From assembly GCA_003211205.1 (NCBI GenBank), contig QCTJ01000001.1:62001-126000 (forward strand): DNA of 64,000 nt, written 5' to 3'. This stretch comes from Synechococcus sp. AG-673-F03 (GTDB taxonomy: Bacteria; Cyanobacteriota; Cyanobacteriia; PCC-6307; Cyanobiaceae). Below the pieces are notes generated by a model. It ran no database searches and was not told where the DNA came from. It was given only the letters and a program-made list of their open reading frames with translations. Shown piece by piece: positions 35,041 to 44,667 of this stretch (position 1 is its first letter; every line of letters starts with the position of its first letter). The position numbers and the translations under genes are program-made.

Positions 35041-36252
35041 ATGCAGGTGCCTCCCTTCAGCCTCAGTCAGCAGCTCGCCGACCTGGGGCAGGAACTCGAT
35101 GAAGCCGCGCTGCGTGTGTTGCGCAGTGGGCAATACATCGGTGGCACCGAAATCCAATCGTTTGAGACAGCCTTTGCCGCAGTGGTCGGCACTGCCAACG
35201 CCGTTGGCTGCAACAGCGGCACCGATGCCCTGATCCTGGCTTTGAGAGCCCTTGGCATCGGAGCCTGTGATGAGGTGATCACAGCCTCCTTCAGCTTCTT
35301 CGCCACAGCCGAAGCCATCAGCGCTGTGGGTGCGACGCCCGTGTTTGTGGATGTGGATCCACGCACTTACCTGATTGATCTCAATCAGATCGCTGCTGCG
35401 ATCACGCCCGCAACCAAAGCCCTGATCCCAGTGCATTTGTTTGGGCGGCCTGTCGACATGACTCGGTTGATGGCAATCGCCAACGATCACAAGCTTGCTG
35501 TTATTGAAGACTGTGCCCAGGCCACCGGTGCCAGCTGGAACGGGCGACCCGTCGGCAGCTGGGGCGATATGGGCTGCTTCAGCTTTTTCCCCACCAAAAA
35601 CCTTGGAGCAGCAGGTGATGCCGGAGCCATCACCTGCCACGACGCAGCTCTTGCTCAGCGCATGCGCGAGCTCGCGGTGCACGGCATGCCCCGCCGCTAT
35701 CTACACACGGAGCTTGGATACAACAGCCGGCTGGATGCCATACAGGCCTCTGTGCTCAACGTGAAACTGCCGCGGCTCAACCAGTGGGTTGAGCGTCGCC
35801 GGCAGATTGCCCAGCGCTACCGAGAAGCGCTTCAGGACGTGCCAGGCCTGCTGCTCCCCGAGGCATCCGCAGGCAACGGCCATGGCTGGAATCAGTTTGT
35901 AGTGCGTGTCACGATCTGCCCGACTGACATCTCCTCCAGTGCGAGCCATCGCCCCAGTGAGTTCGGACTGCCCAGCAGTCATTGCCGCGACTGGTTGAAG
36001 GAGAGCCTGCACGAGAGAGGTGTGAGCACGATCATCTATTACCCCATTCCCATCCATTGCCAACCGGCTTACGCCAATCAACAGCAATGCACCCGTCTGC
36101 CGGTGACAGAACAGCTCTGTAGCGAAGTGCTGAGTTTGCCGATCTTCCCTGAGCTCTCCAGCGAACAGCAGGAACAGGTGATTTCCGTGCTTCGCTCGCT
36201 GCTCATCCAAACCGCCCCTCTGGATTCGCAAACCTGCAGCGTGGCGGCCTGA
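35041..36252 (+). CDS. DegT/DnrJ/EryC1/StrS family aminotransferase
   Basis: A 403-residue PLP-dependent aminotransferase of the sugar-aminotransferase family. Diagnostic features are GQYIGGTEIQSFE near residue 31, CNSGTDALILAL near residue 57, EDCAQATGA near residue 157 and the PLP lysine in FFPTKNLGAAGDAG near residue 183. STIIYYPIPIHCQPAY near residue 325 completes the active site. Such enzymes aminate keto sugars for surface polysaccharide. ATG at 35041 matches the family start; in-frame sequence back to 34933 overlaps the redoxin gene and was excluded. Confidence 0.9.
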   Translation: MQVPPFSLSQQLADLGQELDEAALRVLRSGQYIGGTEIQSFETAFAAVVGTANAVGCNSGTDALILALRALGIGACDEVITASFSFFATAEAISAVGATPVFVDVDPRTYLIDLNQIAAAITPATKALIPVHLFGRPVDMTRLMAIANDHKLAVIEDCAQATGASWNGRPVGSWGDMGCFSFFPTKNLGAAGDAGAITCHDAALAQRMRELAVHGMPRRYLHTELGYNSRLDAIQASVLNVKLPRLNQWVERRRQIAQRYREALQDVPGLLLPEASAGNGHGWNQFVVRVTICPTDISSSASHRPSEFGLPSSHCRDWLKESLHERGVSTIIYYPIPIHCQPAYANQQQCTRLPVTEQLCSEVLSLPIFPELSSEQQEQVISVLRSLLIQTAPLDSQTCSVAA

Positions 36253-36254
36253 GC

Positions 36255-37733
36255 TCAGGAGCGGATCGTGGCGTACAACGCTTTGAAGTGGGCCTGCTGT
36301 TGCTTGTGATCGATCAGAAGCTCGGGATATCCACGTCGCTCCAGTGCACCAATCTCACCACTGAGTAGATCCTCGGTGTTCACATGGCGCAGCTCCGGCA
36401 ACCAGTGACGGATGTAGTCAGCTTCGGCGTCGAACTTTGATGCCTGCGTCGCCGGATTGAAAATTCGCAAGGGCTTGGGATCCATCCCACTGCTGGCACT
36501 CCACTGCCAGCCACCGTTGTTGGCCGCAAGATCGCCATCCACCTCCAGCTCCATGAAGGCCCGCTCGCCCCAGCGCCAGTCGCAGATCAGGTCTTTAACC
36601 AGGAAAGAAGCGACGATCATGCGACAGCGGTTGTGCATCCAACCGCTCTGGTTGAGCTGACGCATCGCTGCGTCGATGATCGGCATCCCGGTTTGGCCCT
36701 CTCTCCAGAAGCCAAACCACTCTGTGTTGTTCTCCCAGGGGAAGCGTCGCCACTGCTCGCGGTAGGGACCATCCGCCAATTCGGGGAAATGGAACAACGC
36801 CTGTTGGTAAAACTCACGCCAGCCCAGCTCCTGCTCCCACACCGTGATCGCATGCTGCTGTTCATCACTGCGCACGATCTCTTTGGCGCTCTGGGCAGCA
36901 CACCAGGCCTGTCTTGGACTGACCGTGCCAACACTCAGAGCCGCACTCAACGATGAGGTCCCCTGCTGCCCAGGGAAATTACGGTCAGGCTCATAGCCAA
37001 AAAGGGGGCCGTCAGCGAACGCCGCCAACTGGTCCGCTGCCGCGGTTTCTCCATGGCGGCAAGGACACAAGTCGGTGCCGGTGAAGCCATGGCTGCTGCG
37101 CAGACGCTCCAGCTCGGACTGTCCCTGGGAGCAGAGCCGACCAAGATCGCCTTCTGCAGAGCTGATCTGCTGAAGCTGGGACTGGGTCAGATCCTGTAGG
37201 CCTTCTGGAGCTGCTGTGGTGCGTGGGGCGAGCCGTTCGACCTGACCGCGCCAGTTGCGCAGAAACGGTCCATACACGCGGTAAGGGTCACCTCCGCCGG
37301 TCTTGAGTGACTCCGGCGCCACCAGCAACTGGTCCCAGTCGACCAACAGCTTGCGCCCATCGGTCTGCAGGGCTTTGGCCACCTGGCGGTCGCGCTCGCG
37401 GGCATAGGGCTCCACATCGCGACTCCAAACCACAGTGGGCACGTCCAGAAGGGCCGCCAGCTGCGGCAACAGCACAACAGGGTCACCGGCCAGCACCAGC
37501 AGGCGACTCCCGGCCTGACGCCAGCGCTGTTGCAGTTCAACCAAGCTCTCCACCAGAAACCACAAGCGGGCCGGTGCCATCGGCGGCAGCTGGGGTGGCG
37601 GCGTAATCAGAGCCGGATCAAGCACATAAACACCGGTCACAGCCGGGCCTAGAGCTACAGCTGCCTGAAGACCTGAATTATCCGCCAAACGCAGATCGCG
37701 GCGGTGCCAGAACAGCGTGCGAGGGGTACTCAT
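36255..37733 (-). CDS. phr: Deoxyribodipyrimidine photolyase
   Basis: A full 492-residue class I photolyase that repairs cyclobutane pyrimidine dimers using blue light. The N-terminal domain starts LFWHRRDLRLADNSGLQAAV. The FAD domain contains GTSSLSAALSVGTVSPRQ near residue 276, ELGWREFYQQALFHFPEL near residue 314, SGWMHNRCRMIVASFLVKDL near residue 365 and NNGGWQWSASSGMDPKPLRIF near residue 404. It lies 2.4 kb from the two-piece photolyase-like pair on the opposite strand. The Nudix gene is 13 bases upstream. Confidence 0.95.
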   Translation of the reverse strand: MSTPRTLFWHRRDLRLADNSGLQAAVALGPAVTGVYVLDPALITPPPQLPPMAPARLWFLVESLVELQQRWRQAGSRLLVLAGDPVVLLPQLAALLDVPTVVWSRDVEPYARERDRQVAKALQTDGRKLLVDWDQLLVAPESLKTGGGDPYRVYGPFLRNWRGQVERLAPRTTAAPEGLQDLTQSQLQQISSAEGDLGRLCSQGQSELERLRSSHGFTGTDLCPCRHGETAAADQLAAFADGPLFGYEPDRNFPGQQGTSSLSAALSVGTVSPRQAWCAAQSAKEIVRSDEQQHAITVWEQELGWREFYQQALFHFPELADGPYREQWRRFPWENNTEWFGFWREGQTGMPIIDAAMRQLNQSGWMHNRCRMIVASFLVKDLICDWRWGERAFMELEVDGDLAANNGGWQWSASSGMDPKPLRIFNPATQASKFDAEADYIRHWLPELRHVNTEDLLSGEIGALERRGYPELLIDHKQQQAHFKALYATIRS

Positions 37734-37746
37734 CGTTATCGCGAAT

Positions 37747-38307
37747 TCAGAAACCGAGCAACTGCTTGGCCCGATACCAAGCGGTCACGCTTTTGCCATC
37801 GAGCCACTCCTCGCCGGAACTCAGGCGAGCATCCAGTTCGGCAGGACTCATCTGCAGAACCTCGAGATCTTCATCGTCATCTCCTACCGGGGGGTTCTCC
37901 AGCGCTGTGAGATCCCTGGCCAGGAAGCAGTGAATCACCTCATCGGAATAGCCAGGGCAGGGCAGCATGGGACCAAGGGCATCCCAGCGAGCGGCGCTAT
38001 AGCCCGCTTCCTCTCCGAGCTCCCGCATCATCGACTCCAAAGGATCTTCTCCGTCCTCAAGCGTGCCTGCCGGGAACTCCAGAAGCCTGGCCTGAACAGC
38101 AAAGCGGTACTGACGCAGCACCACCACCTGCCCCTCATCGGTGATTGGCACGGCCAGGGATGCACCCGGATGCCGAATGATCCCGAAGCTGCCCTCCACA
38201 CCCATGGGCAACCGGATGCGGTTGCGCTCGAAGCGCACTTTGCGCGCATCCAGGGCATCGATGGTCTCCAGCAGCTCATAGGGCTCTGGAGCCGGCAGCG
38301 GAGCCAT
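37747..38307 (-). CDS. Nudix hydrolase, ADP-ribose pyrophosphatase-like
   Basis: A 186-residue protein whose Nudix box is complete: GTLEDGEDPLESMMRELGEE near residue 91, matching G-x5-E-x7-R-E-x2-E-E. The layout, with FERNRIRLPMGVEG before it and a long C-terminal segment, fits ADP-ribose/sugar-nucleotide pyrophosphatases. It lies directly upstream of the photolyase gene on the same strand, and the two may be cotranscribed. Confidence 0.9.
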   Translation of the reverse strand: MAPLPAPEPYELLETIDALDARKVRFERNRIRLPMGVEGSFGIIRHPGASLAVPITDEGQVVVLRQYRFAVQARLLEFPAGTLEDGEDPLESMMRELGEEAGYSAARWDALGPMLPCPGYSDEVIHCFLARDLTALENPPVGDDDEDLEVLQMSPAELDARLSSGEEWLDGKSVTAWYRAKQLLGF

Positions 38308-38333
38308 GGCTTTTCAGGACGTCGGGCACCAGC

Positions 38334-40079
38334 ATGGCGGGTGGGCGTCAGGATCGACGGACGACTTTCGCTTGTTTCCGCATCGCACTGACTGATCAAG
38401 CACGGCTGCAGCAGCTGCAGCTCCTGCAGGCCTTGGCGCGGGAGGCGGGCTTGCGACAACTCAGCTTGCAGACCTTGCTGAGCGTGGTCAGCAGCCTGCT
38501 GGACATCGCCGGACTTGGGCTGGCCGTGAGCCTTTTGCTGAGCTCGGGGACGCAGTCCGCCACATCTCCTGATCTGCTCAAAGGGCTGCCCCTGGCGTCC
38601 AGCCTGGCTCTGCTGGTGAGCCTGATCCTGGCTCGGGGGCTGATCCAGGCCCAGGTGGCCGTGAGCAGGGAATGGCTGCGCTCCGGCTTCAGCGACCGGC
38701 TTCGGCAGCAGTTGCTTCAGGAGGTGTTCTCAGCCTCCTCCAGGCAACTGGATCAGCTTGGCCGGGGGGATCTGCTGGCGTTGCTAATGGCCGACATCAC
38801 TCGCTCTGCCATGAGCCTTGATCAGGCCTTGCGCATGGTTCAGGCGCTGCTGGCCATGCTGATCTATCTCATCAGCGTGCTGTTGGTGGGACGCACTGCT
38901 ACCTGGCCGCTGCTGCTGGCACTGGCTGCAACAGCCGGCGCGGCCCTGCTGAAACGTTCCGGCAGTTGGGGGCTGGGCCGGATCCAGAGCCGCCTGAATG
39001 CAGCCCTGCAACGCACCGTGGGGGATGGCCTGCATGGACTCACTGCCTTGCGTGCCGCTGCTGCTGAGGACTGGCTGCTGAACCGCTTTGCACAGGAGAC
39101 TGCCAAAGGCCGCTGGCTGCTGAAGGAACGGGTGCGCAGACGTGCGGGCTACAACGCCTGGCGCGACACCCTGGTGGTCGCGATTGCTGGCCTCTGGATG
39201 CTGATGCAGGGAGACACTCTCACAGCTGAAGTGCTGGCCACAACACTGGTGCTGGCCTACCGAGCCGGTACATCCCTCAGCGCTGTGGTGCAGGCCCGAC
39301 GCCTATGCCTTGGCTGCCTGCCTGGATTCGAGGCTCTGCTGGAGCGACACAAACAACTCCGGTCCAATCCTTCGCAGACCAGTGGTACGAATTTAAGCGA
39401 ACACTCACTGCCCAGACTCGGCTTGGCACGCTGGAGCCAGCTTCACTGGCAAAGCACAGACCCTGGCGCAGCGACGCCCACATCCATCAGGCTGCAAGCC
39501 AACCAAATGGTGGTGATCACAGGACCTTCAGGCTGCGGCAAGACCAATCTTCTGGATCGCATCAGCGGACTCCGAGATGAAGAGAGCAGCTATTGGACGA
39601 TCCACTGCCAAGACACAACCTTTCAGCTGTCGGGGCTGTCGGCTGCTCGGCAGTTGCGCGGGCTGATGGCCTGCGCACCACAACATGCCGTGCTGTTTGA
39701 AGCCAGCCTGCGCGACAACCTGCTGCTAGGCGCTGATCTTCCCGACCAGACCGTTGAGGAATGGCTGCATCGCCTGGGTCTCAGCCACCTACTGGACAGA
39801 CAAGAAGGGATGGATGTCCGCATGTCACTCGCCCAGACCCCCTTCTCCAGCGGTGAGATCCATCGCCTCGGTTTGTTGCGAGCCTGGCTGCGGAGCCGAC
39901 CGGTGGAAGTGCTGGATGAGCCCACAGCATTTCTTGATGCCAGCGCCAGCCAGCTGGTGCGAGAGGTGATCGCTGAACGGTCGCGAGAGCGACTGGTGCT
40001 GATCAGCAGCCACGACTCGGATCTGATTGAACAAGCTGATGTGGTGATCGACCTGACTTCTTCATTGCTGAAGATCTGA
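38334..40079 (+). CDS. ABC half-transporter with degenerate signature motif
   Basis: A 581-residue protein with six hydrophobic helices in the first 320 residues and a C-terminal nucleotide-binding domain. Walker A is GPSGCGKTN near residue 397, the Q-loop region is ACAPQHAVLFEASLRDNLLL and Walker B is VEVLDEPTAFLDAS near residue 523. The signature motif that usually reads LSGGQ is FSSGE here. The family exports lipids, peptides or other compounds as a dimer; the substrate is unknown. Its end overlaps folK (convergent) by 18 bases. It starts 26 bases from the divergent Nudix gene. Confidence 0.85.
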   Translation: MAGGRQDRRTTFACFRIALTDQARLQQLQLLQALAREAGLRQLSLQTLLSVVSSLLDIAGLGLAVSLLLSSGTQSATSPDLLKGLPLASSLALLVSLILARGLIQAQVAVSREWLRSGFSDRLRQQLLQEVFSASSRQLDQLGRGDLLALLMADITRSAMSLDQALRMVQALLAMLIYLISVLLVGRTATWPLLLALAATAGAALLKRSGSWGLGRIQSRLNAALQRTVGDGLHGLTALRAAAAEDWLLNRFAQETAKGRWLLKERVRRRAGYNAWRDTLVVAIAGLWMLMQGDTLTAEVLATTLVLAYRAGTSLSAVVQARRLCLGCLPGFEALLERHKQLRSNPSQTSGTNLSEHSLPRLGLARWSQLHWQSTDPGAATPTSIRLQANQMVVITGPSGCGKTNLLDRISGLRDEESSYWTIHCQDTTFQLSGLSAARQLRGLMACAPQHAVLFEASLRDNLLLGADLPDQTVEEWLHRLGLSHLLDRQEGMDVRMSLAQTPFSSGEIHRLGLLRAWLRSRPVEVLDEPTAFLDASASQLVREVIAERSRERLVLISSHDSDLIEQADVVIDLTSSLLKI

Positions 40080-40589
40080 TTCAGGACACCAGTCGACTGA
40101 TCGCTGCATGGCTGCCAACAGGGGCTCCAGAACAAATTGGCGTAGGTGCAGGCGGGGGTGAGGCAACACCAAGCGCGGATGCTCGAGACGCCACTCACCC
40201 CAAAAAAGAAGATCCAGATCGAGAGTGCGCGGACCCCATGGCAGCTCCTGGTCTCGATCTCGGCCGAAACATCGCTCAAGTTGATGCAACTCCATGAGCA
40301 GCTCCAACGCCGCAGCCTCGGAGGCGGAGCGCTGCACACCTGCGCAGACCACCACGGCATTGCAGTAGAGCGGCTGTCCTGGTGGCCCGCCCACTGGAGC
40401 CGTCTTCAGCAGTGGCGACCAGGAGCAGCGCATCCCTCCTGATGCTGCACTGCCCCAGGAGATCAAAAGCTGCTCCAATTGAGGACGCACCGTGATCAGC
40501 GTCTGGCGAGGCACAACTCCAGCACTGGGCAGGTTCGCCCCAAGGGCGATGGCAAGAGACTGAGGCTGATCAGCGAGACTGGCGCTCAC
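40062..40589 (-). CDS. folK: 2-amino-4-hydroxy-6-hydroxymethyldihydropteridine pyrophosphokinase
   Basis: About 175 residues of the folate-pathway enzyme that pyrophosphorylates the pterin alcohol. [12 protein letters not shown] near the N-terminus, [11 protein letters not shown] near residue 75 and the [12 protein letters not shown] plus [16 protein letters not shown] signature identify it. GTG at 40589 is preferred to TTG at 40604 because homology begins just after it. It is divergent from chlD with roughly 50 bases between the starts. Confidence 0.93.
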   Translation of the reverse strand: MSASLADQPQSLAIALGANLPSAGVVPRQTLITVRPQLEQLLISWGSAASGGMRCSWSPLLKTAPVGGPPGQPLYCNAVVVCAGVQRSASEAAALELLMELHQLERCFGRDRDQELPWGPRTLDLDLLFWGEWRLEHPRLVLPHPRLHLRQFVLEPLLAAMQRSVDWCPESDLQQ

Positions 40590-40640
40590 GCGCAGGGCTG
40601 GCAAACATTCATGGTTTCAGGTGGAGGGGTCGCTAGCGGC

Positions 40641-42743
40641 ATGGCCAGCACAGCTGCTCAGGAACAGGCGAACCGTGCCTTCCCACTGGCAGCCATCACA
40701 GGCCATGGAACGCTGAAACTGTCGCTGATGCTGGCAGCGGTGGACCCCGGCCTGGGGGGCGTGATCATCGCCGGTGGCCGAGGAACCGGTAAATCGGTTC
40801 TGGCACGCGGTCTTCACGCCCTACTGCCACCGATCGAGGTGCTGGATCAGGACAATGCAGGCGTCCCGGCAGGCCCCGGGCTCAACCTCGATCCAACCCG
40901 GCCCGAGGAATGGAATCAAAGCTGCCGCGACCGGCTGAGCAGCGACCCACCCTCCAAGGTGATTCCAGCTCCTTTCGTGCAGGTGCCTCTGGGCATCACC
41001 GAGGACCGACTGGTCGGTGCCGTGGATGTGACTGCATCACTGGCCAGCGGCAGTCCGGTGTTCCAGCCGGGGTTGCTGGCGGAGGCACACCGCGGGGTGC
41101 TGTATGTGGATGAGCTCAACCTGCTCGATGACGGCATCATCAACCTGCTGCTGGCAGCCGTGGGCGCCGGAGAGAACCAGGTGGAGCGGGAAGGCCTCAG
41201 CCTCAGCCACCCCTGCAGACCGCTGCTGATCGCCACCTACAACCCGGAGGAAGGCAACGTCCGCGACCAACTGCTCGACCGCTTTGCAATCGCCCTCTCA
41301 GCCAATCAGTTGGTGAGCACCGAAGAGCGCGTGGAAATCACCAATGCTGTGCTGAGCCACGGCCAGTGCAGCCGCAGCTTCGCGGAGCGCTGGAAGGAGG
41401 ACACCGATGCCCTGGCCACCCAGCTTCTGCTGGCCCGGCAGTGGTTGCCGGATGTGCGCATTGCGCATGAACAGATCGAATACCTCGTGACCGAAGCGAT
41501 CCGCGGAGGCGTGGAGGGCCACCGTTCTGAGCTCTATGCCGTTCGCGTCGCCAGGGCCCATGCAGCCCTCAGTGGCCGTGAACAGGTGGAAGCAGACGAC
41601 CTGCAGGTGGCTGTGGCCCTGGTGATCGCACCTCGCGCGTCGCAACTGCCACCGCCGGATCAGCAGATGGAGCCACCGCCGCCGCCTGAACCCCCTCAAG
41701 ATCAGAACCCACCACCGCCGGATGCAGGCGAGCAGGATCAGAACGACCCGCCCGAAGAAGACTCCAACGACAACGAAGAAGACGAAAACCGCGAAGACGA
41801 CAACAACGACGATGACGAGTCGGATCAGGACGCGGCACCACCTTCGGTCCCCGAGGAATTCATGCTCGACCCGGAGGCGGTGTCCATCGATCCCGACCTG
41901 CTGCTGTTCAATGCCGCCAAGAGCAAAAGCGGCAGCAGCGGCAGTCGCTCGGTGGTGCTCAGCGACAGCCGTGGCCGCTATGTCAAACCGATGCTGCCCA
42001 GGGGGCCCGTGCGGCGCATCGCCGTGGATGCCACGCTGCGGGCAGCGGCGCCTTATCAGAAGGCGAGGCGCGAGCGCCAGCCCGAACGCAGCGTGATCGT
42101 TGAGGAAGCCGATCTGCGCGCCAAGCTGCTGCAGCGTCAGGCTGGAGCACTGGTGATTTTCCTTGTGGATGCCAGCGGTTCCATGGCCCTGAACCGCATG
42201 CAGAGCGCCAAAGGTGCTGTGATCCGGCTGCTGACGGAGGCCTACGAAAACCGTGACGAAGTGGCGCTGATTCCCTTCCGTGGCGATCAGGCCGAAGTGC
42301 TGCTGCCGCCCACACGCTCGATCACCGCAGCCCGGCGCCGGCTGGAATCGATGCCCTGCGGCGGCGGATCGCCGTTGGCGCACGGACTGACTCAAGCAGC
42401 CCGGGTTGGCGCCAATGCTCTGGCCACAGGTGATCTGGGCCAGGTGGTGGTGGTAGCCATTACCGATGGGCGCGGCAACGTGCCGCTGAGCACCTCACTG
42501 GGCCAGCCTGAACTGGAAGGTGAAGAGAAGCCAGACCTCAAACAGGAAGTGCTGGATGTAGCGATGCGTTACCGGATGCTGGGCATCAAGCTGCTGGTGA
42601 TCGACACCGAGCGCAAATTCATCGGCAGTGGTATGGGCAAAGACCTCGCCGAAGCCGCCGGAGGCAAATACGTGCAACTACCCAAGGCAAGCGATCAGGC
42701 CATCGCGGCCATTGCCATGGATGCCATCAATGCAGTGACCTGA
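40641..42743 (+). CDS. chlD: Magnesium-chelatase subunit D
   Basis: About 700 residues of the D subunit of Mg-chelatase, which inserts Mg into protoporphyrin IX at the entry to chlorophyll synthesis. An AAA+ domain comes first ([20 protein letters not shown], Walker [11 protein letters not shown] near residue 42). It is followed by a proline-rich and then strongly acidic linker (about residues 345-400) and a von Willebrand A domain with the [14 protein letters not shown] near residue 509. ATG at 40641 is taken as start; ATG at 40611 is also in frame. Confidence 0.95.
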   Translation: MASTAAQEQANRAFPLAAITGHGTLKLSLMLAAVDPGLGGVIIAGGRGTGKSVLARGLHALLPPIEVLDQDNAGVPAGPGLNLDPTRPEEWNQSCRDRLSSDPPSKVIPAPFVQVPLGITEDRLVGAVDVTASLASGSPVFQPGLLAEAHRGVLYVDELNLLDDGIINLLLAAVGAGENQVEREGLSLSHPCRPLLIATYNPEEGNVRDQLLDRFAIALSANQLVSTEERVEITNAVLSHGQCSRSFAERWKEDTDALATQLLLARQWLPDVRIAHEQIEYLVTEAIRGGVEGHRSELYAVRVARAHAALSGREQVEADDLQVAVALVIAPRASQLPPPDQQMEPPPPPEPPQDQNPPPPDAGEQDQNDPPEEDSNDNEEDENREDDNNDDDESDQDAAPPSVPEEFMLDPEAVSIDPDLLLFNAAKSKSGSSGSRSVVLSDSRGRYVKPMLPRGPVRRIAVDATLRAAAPYQKARRERQPERSVIVEEADLRAKLLQRQAGALVIFLVDASGSMALNRMQSAKGAVIRLLTEAYENRDEVALIPFRGDQAEVLLPPTRSITAARRRLESMPCGGGSPLAHGLTQAARVGANALATGDLGQVVVVAITDGRGNVPLSTSLGQPELEGEEKPDLKQEVLDVAMRYRMLGIKLLVIDTERKFIGSGMGKDLAEAAGGKYVQLPKASDQAIAAIAMDAINAVT

Positions 42744-42753
42744 TTCTGGAGAG

Positions 42754-43683
42754 CTACTTCGATCCACCCGTTTGTGCGGGATAGACCTCCTCGAACAAAG
42801 TGCCGAGTCCAATCATCACGCTGCGTAGACCCTTCATGAAGCGGGGGTCATCAGTGAGCTGTTCGATATCACCACCAACCTGATCGATGCGTGCCGTGAG
42901 CTCACGGGCATTGGTCACCGTCTGCTTCAGATCACTAACTGTTTCTGGGTTGTCGATCGCTCCTGCCAGGTTGTTGATATGGGCAGCAGCATCGGCAGCC
43001 TCCGCCGTTGCCCTGTTCAGATTTTCAATGGTGGGCTGGGCTCTGGCCACTTCAGCTCGCAACTGGTGGACCAGCCTGTCGACATTTTGAGCCGCCACAT
43101 CAGCCGTGTTGAGAAACTTCGAAGCGTCCTGACTGGTGATCCCAAACTGCTTGGTGGACTCGACCAGTTCAGGGATCAGGTTCGACTTCTGAGCTTCATT
43201 GAGCAGCTGCTCCAGGGAGGCTGTCACGGTCGAAAGACTCGTCGCTGACTCTCCTTGAATTGTTGCGCCGTTGCAGAGAATTCCGCTGTTGCGACAACGG
43301 CCTGATTTCGGCTTTGGCGCATTCTTGGGCAGCGGTGAACCGGTTGTGACCAGTTCAACTTGTGCATCACCACCGAGAAGTGAAGCCGAAGAGACCGAAG
43401 CCTTCACGGGCAAAGGCAGCTGCAGATCGTCGGCGTTGATCTCCAACGTTGCCTTGATAGCCATCGGAGTGACGTCGACGGATCGAACCGTGCCAACCAT
43501 GATTCCGCGGAAGGTGACGGGCGAGCGGGCCGCCAGTCCTCCGGCATTGGCGAAGTCTGCGGTCACAGTCCAGGTCTCCGACCCCAGACGCACTCCTCTA
43601 AGCCACAGCATGGTGCCAGCGAATCCTGCAATCGCTCCAACTATCGAAAACCCCACCAGGGCTTCACGGACACTTCGGCGCAT
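42754..43683 (-). CDS. MCE-domain (MlaD/TGD2-like) lipid transport protein
   Basis: A 309-residue protein with one N-terminal membrane helix (FSIVGAIAGFAGTMLWLRG), an MCE domain at about residues 37-115 (VTADFANAGGLAARSPVTFR) and a long helical C-terminal part. This is the architecture of MlaD and chloroplast TGD2, the substrate-binding component of lipid ABC importers facing the periplasm. It sits three bases downstream of its likely ATPase. A permease gene of the MlaE/TGD1 type is not in this window. Confidence 0.92.
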   Translation of the reverse strand: MRRSVREALVGFSIVGAIAGFAGTMLWLRGVRLGSETWTVTADFANAGGLAARSPVTFRGIMVGTVRSVDVTPMAIKATLEINADDLQLPLPVKASVSSASLLGGDAQVELVTTGSPLPKNAPKPKSGRCRNSGILCNGATIQGESATSLSTVTASLEQLLNEAQKSNLIPELVESTKQFGITSQDASKFLNTADVAAQNVDRLVHQLRAEVARAQPTIENLNRATAEAADAAAHINNLAGAIDNPETVSDLKQTVTNARELTARIDQVGGDIEQLTDDPRFMKGLRSVMIGLGTLFEEVYPAQTGGSK

Positions 43684-43686
43684 AGC

Positions 43687-44499
43687 TCAGTGGTCAGATG
43701 GCTGCATCGGTCCGCGCAGGTTACCCGTCCTGAACTGAACGACATAGGGGTTGTCGGTGGAGCGATACTCATCAACCGTGCCATCCCACTGGAAACGGCC
43801 TCCATAGAGCATCACAATCCGTTCAGCTGAGCGCTCAATGGTGCTGTGTACGTGACTGACCACCACTGAGCAGCCACGGGCCACGGTGGTGGTCTTCACG
43901 ATCAAATCTTCGATACGTGTTGATGCAACAGGATCAAGCCCTGCCGTCGGCTCGTCGTAAAGCAGCAGGGGCATTGCCCCTTCTTCGCGATCGGGATCAT
44001 CAATCAGAGCCCTGGCGAAGCTCACCCGTTTCTGCATGCCACCACTGAGCTGGCCTGGATATTTGTCGGCCACATCATTCAGCCCAACGGCCTCGAGACA
44101 CTGCTGAACCCGCTCACGAATCTGGTCAGGGCTCATGCGCCCGAGGCGAATTAATAGAAAGCCGACGTTTTCCTCAACCGTGAGTGATGCCAGCAAGGCA
44201 GGGTTCTGAAATACCAGTCGTACGTCGGCTGGACGGCGCTGATCGAGACGTAGGTAGTCCTGAAGTTCGCCAAACAGGCGAAGCTCCCCGGCCGTCGGCA
44301 ACTGAAGTCCTGCCAGCAGCCTGAGAACCGTGGATTTGCCCGCACCAGAAGGGCCAACAACGGCAATGCGCTCTCCCGGCTGCATCGAGAGAGAAACATT
44401 GTCCAAAACCGGCTTAGAACCCCACTGCATCGTGAGGTCACACATCTCCACCACTGGAGTCTGGGTTGCTGGAGATGTCGGTTCCAGCCTGGTCTGCAC
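43687..44499 (-). CDS. MlaF/TGD3-like ABC transporter ATP-binding protein
   Basis: About 270 residues with Walker A GPSGAGKST, signature LSGGMQKRVSFARAL and Walker B LLLYDEPTAGLDPV. The sequence is nearest to MlaF/Ttg2A/TGD3 ATPases and it precedes the MCE gene by three bases, so both form a lipid-import unit. The start is unclear: GTG at 44499 is used, TTG at 44544 is the upstream limit and an ATG at 44445 would start just at the domain edge. Confidence 0.9.
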   Translation of the reverse strand: MQTRLEPTSPATQTPVVEMCDLTMQWGSKPVLDNVSLSMQPGERIAVVGPSGAGKSTVLRLLAGLQLPTAGELRLFGELQDYLRLDQRRPADVRLVFQNPALLASLTVEENVGFLLIRLGRMSPDQIRERVQQCLEAVGLNDVADKYPGQLSGGMQKRVSFARALIDDPDREEGAMPLLLYDEPTAGLDPVASTRIEDLIVKTTTVARGCSVVVSHVHSTIERSAERIVMLYGGRFQWDGTVDEYRSTDNPYVVQFRTGNLRGPMQPSDH

Positions 44500-44667
44500 G
44501 GGGCTTTTGCACGTTACGCGCCCATCTTGCCTCGTTTGCACCAATGGGGATGGCCATCAGGACCAACTTCCGTACAGTTCCCTCATCGCAAGGGAAGCGA
44601 CGACCCTGGCCCCGGATTGCACTTGACCAGCCCTAGCCACCGCGGACGCCGTCAACGCATCCGGGCC

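Noticed and set aside
41298-42395. 365-codon minus-strand frame
   Set aside because: It is antisense to chlD and reflects the GC-rich codon pattern and acidic linker.
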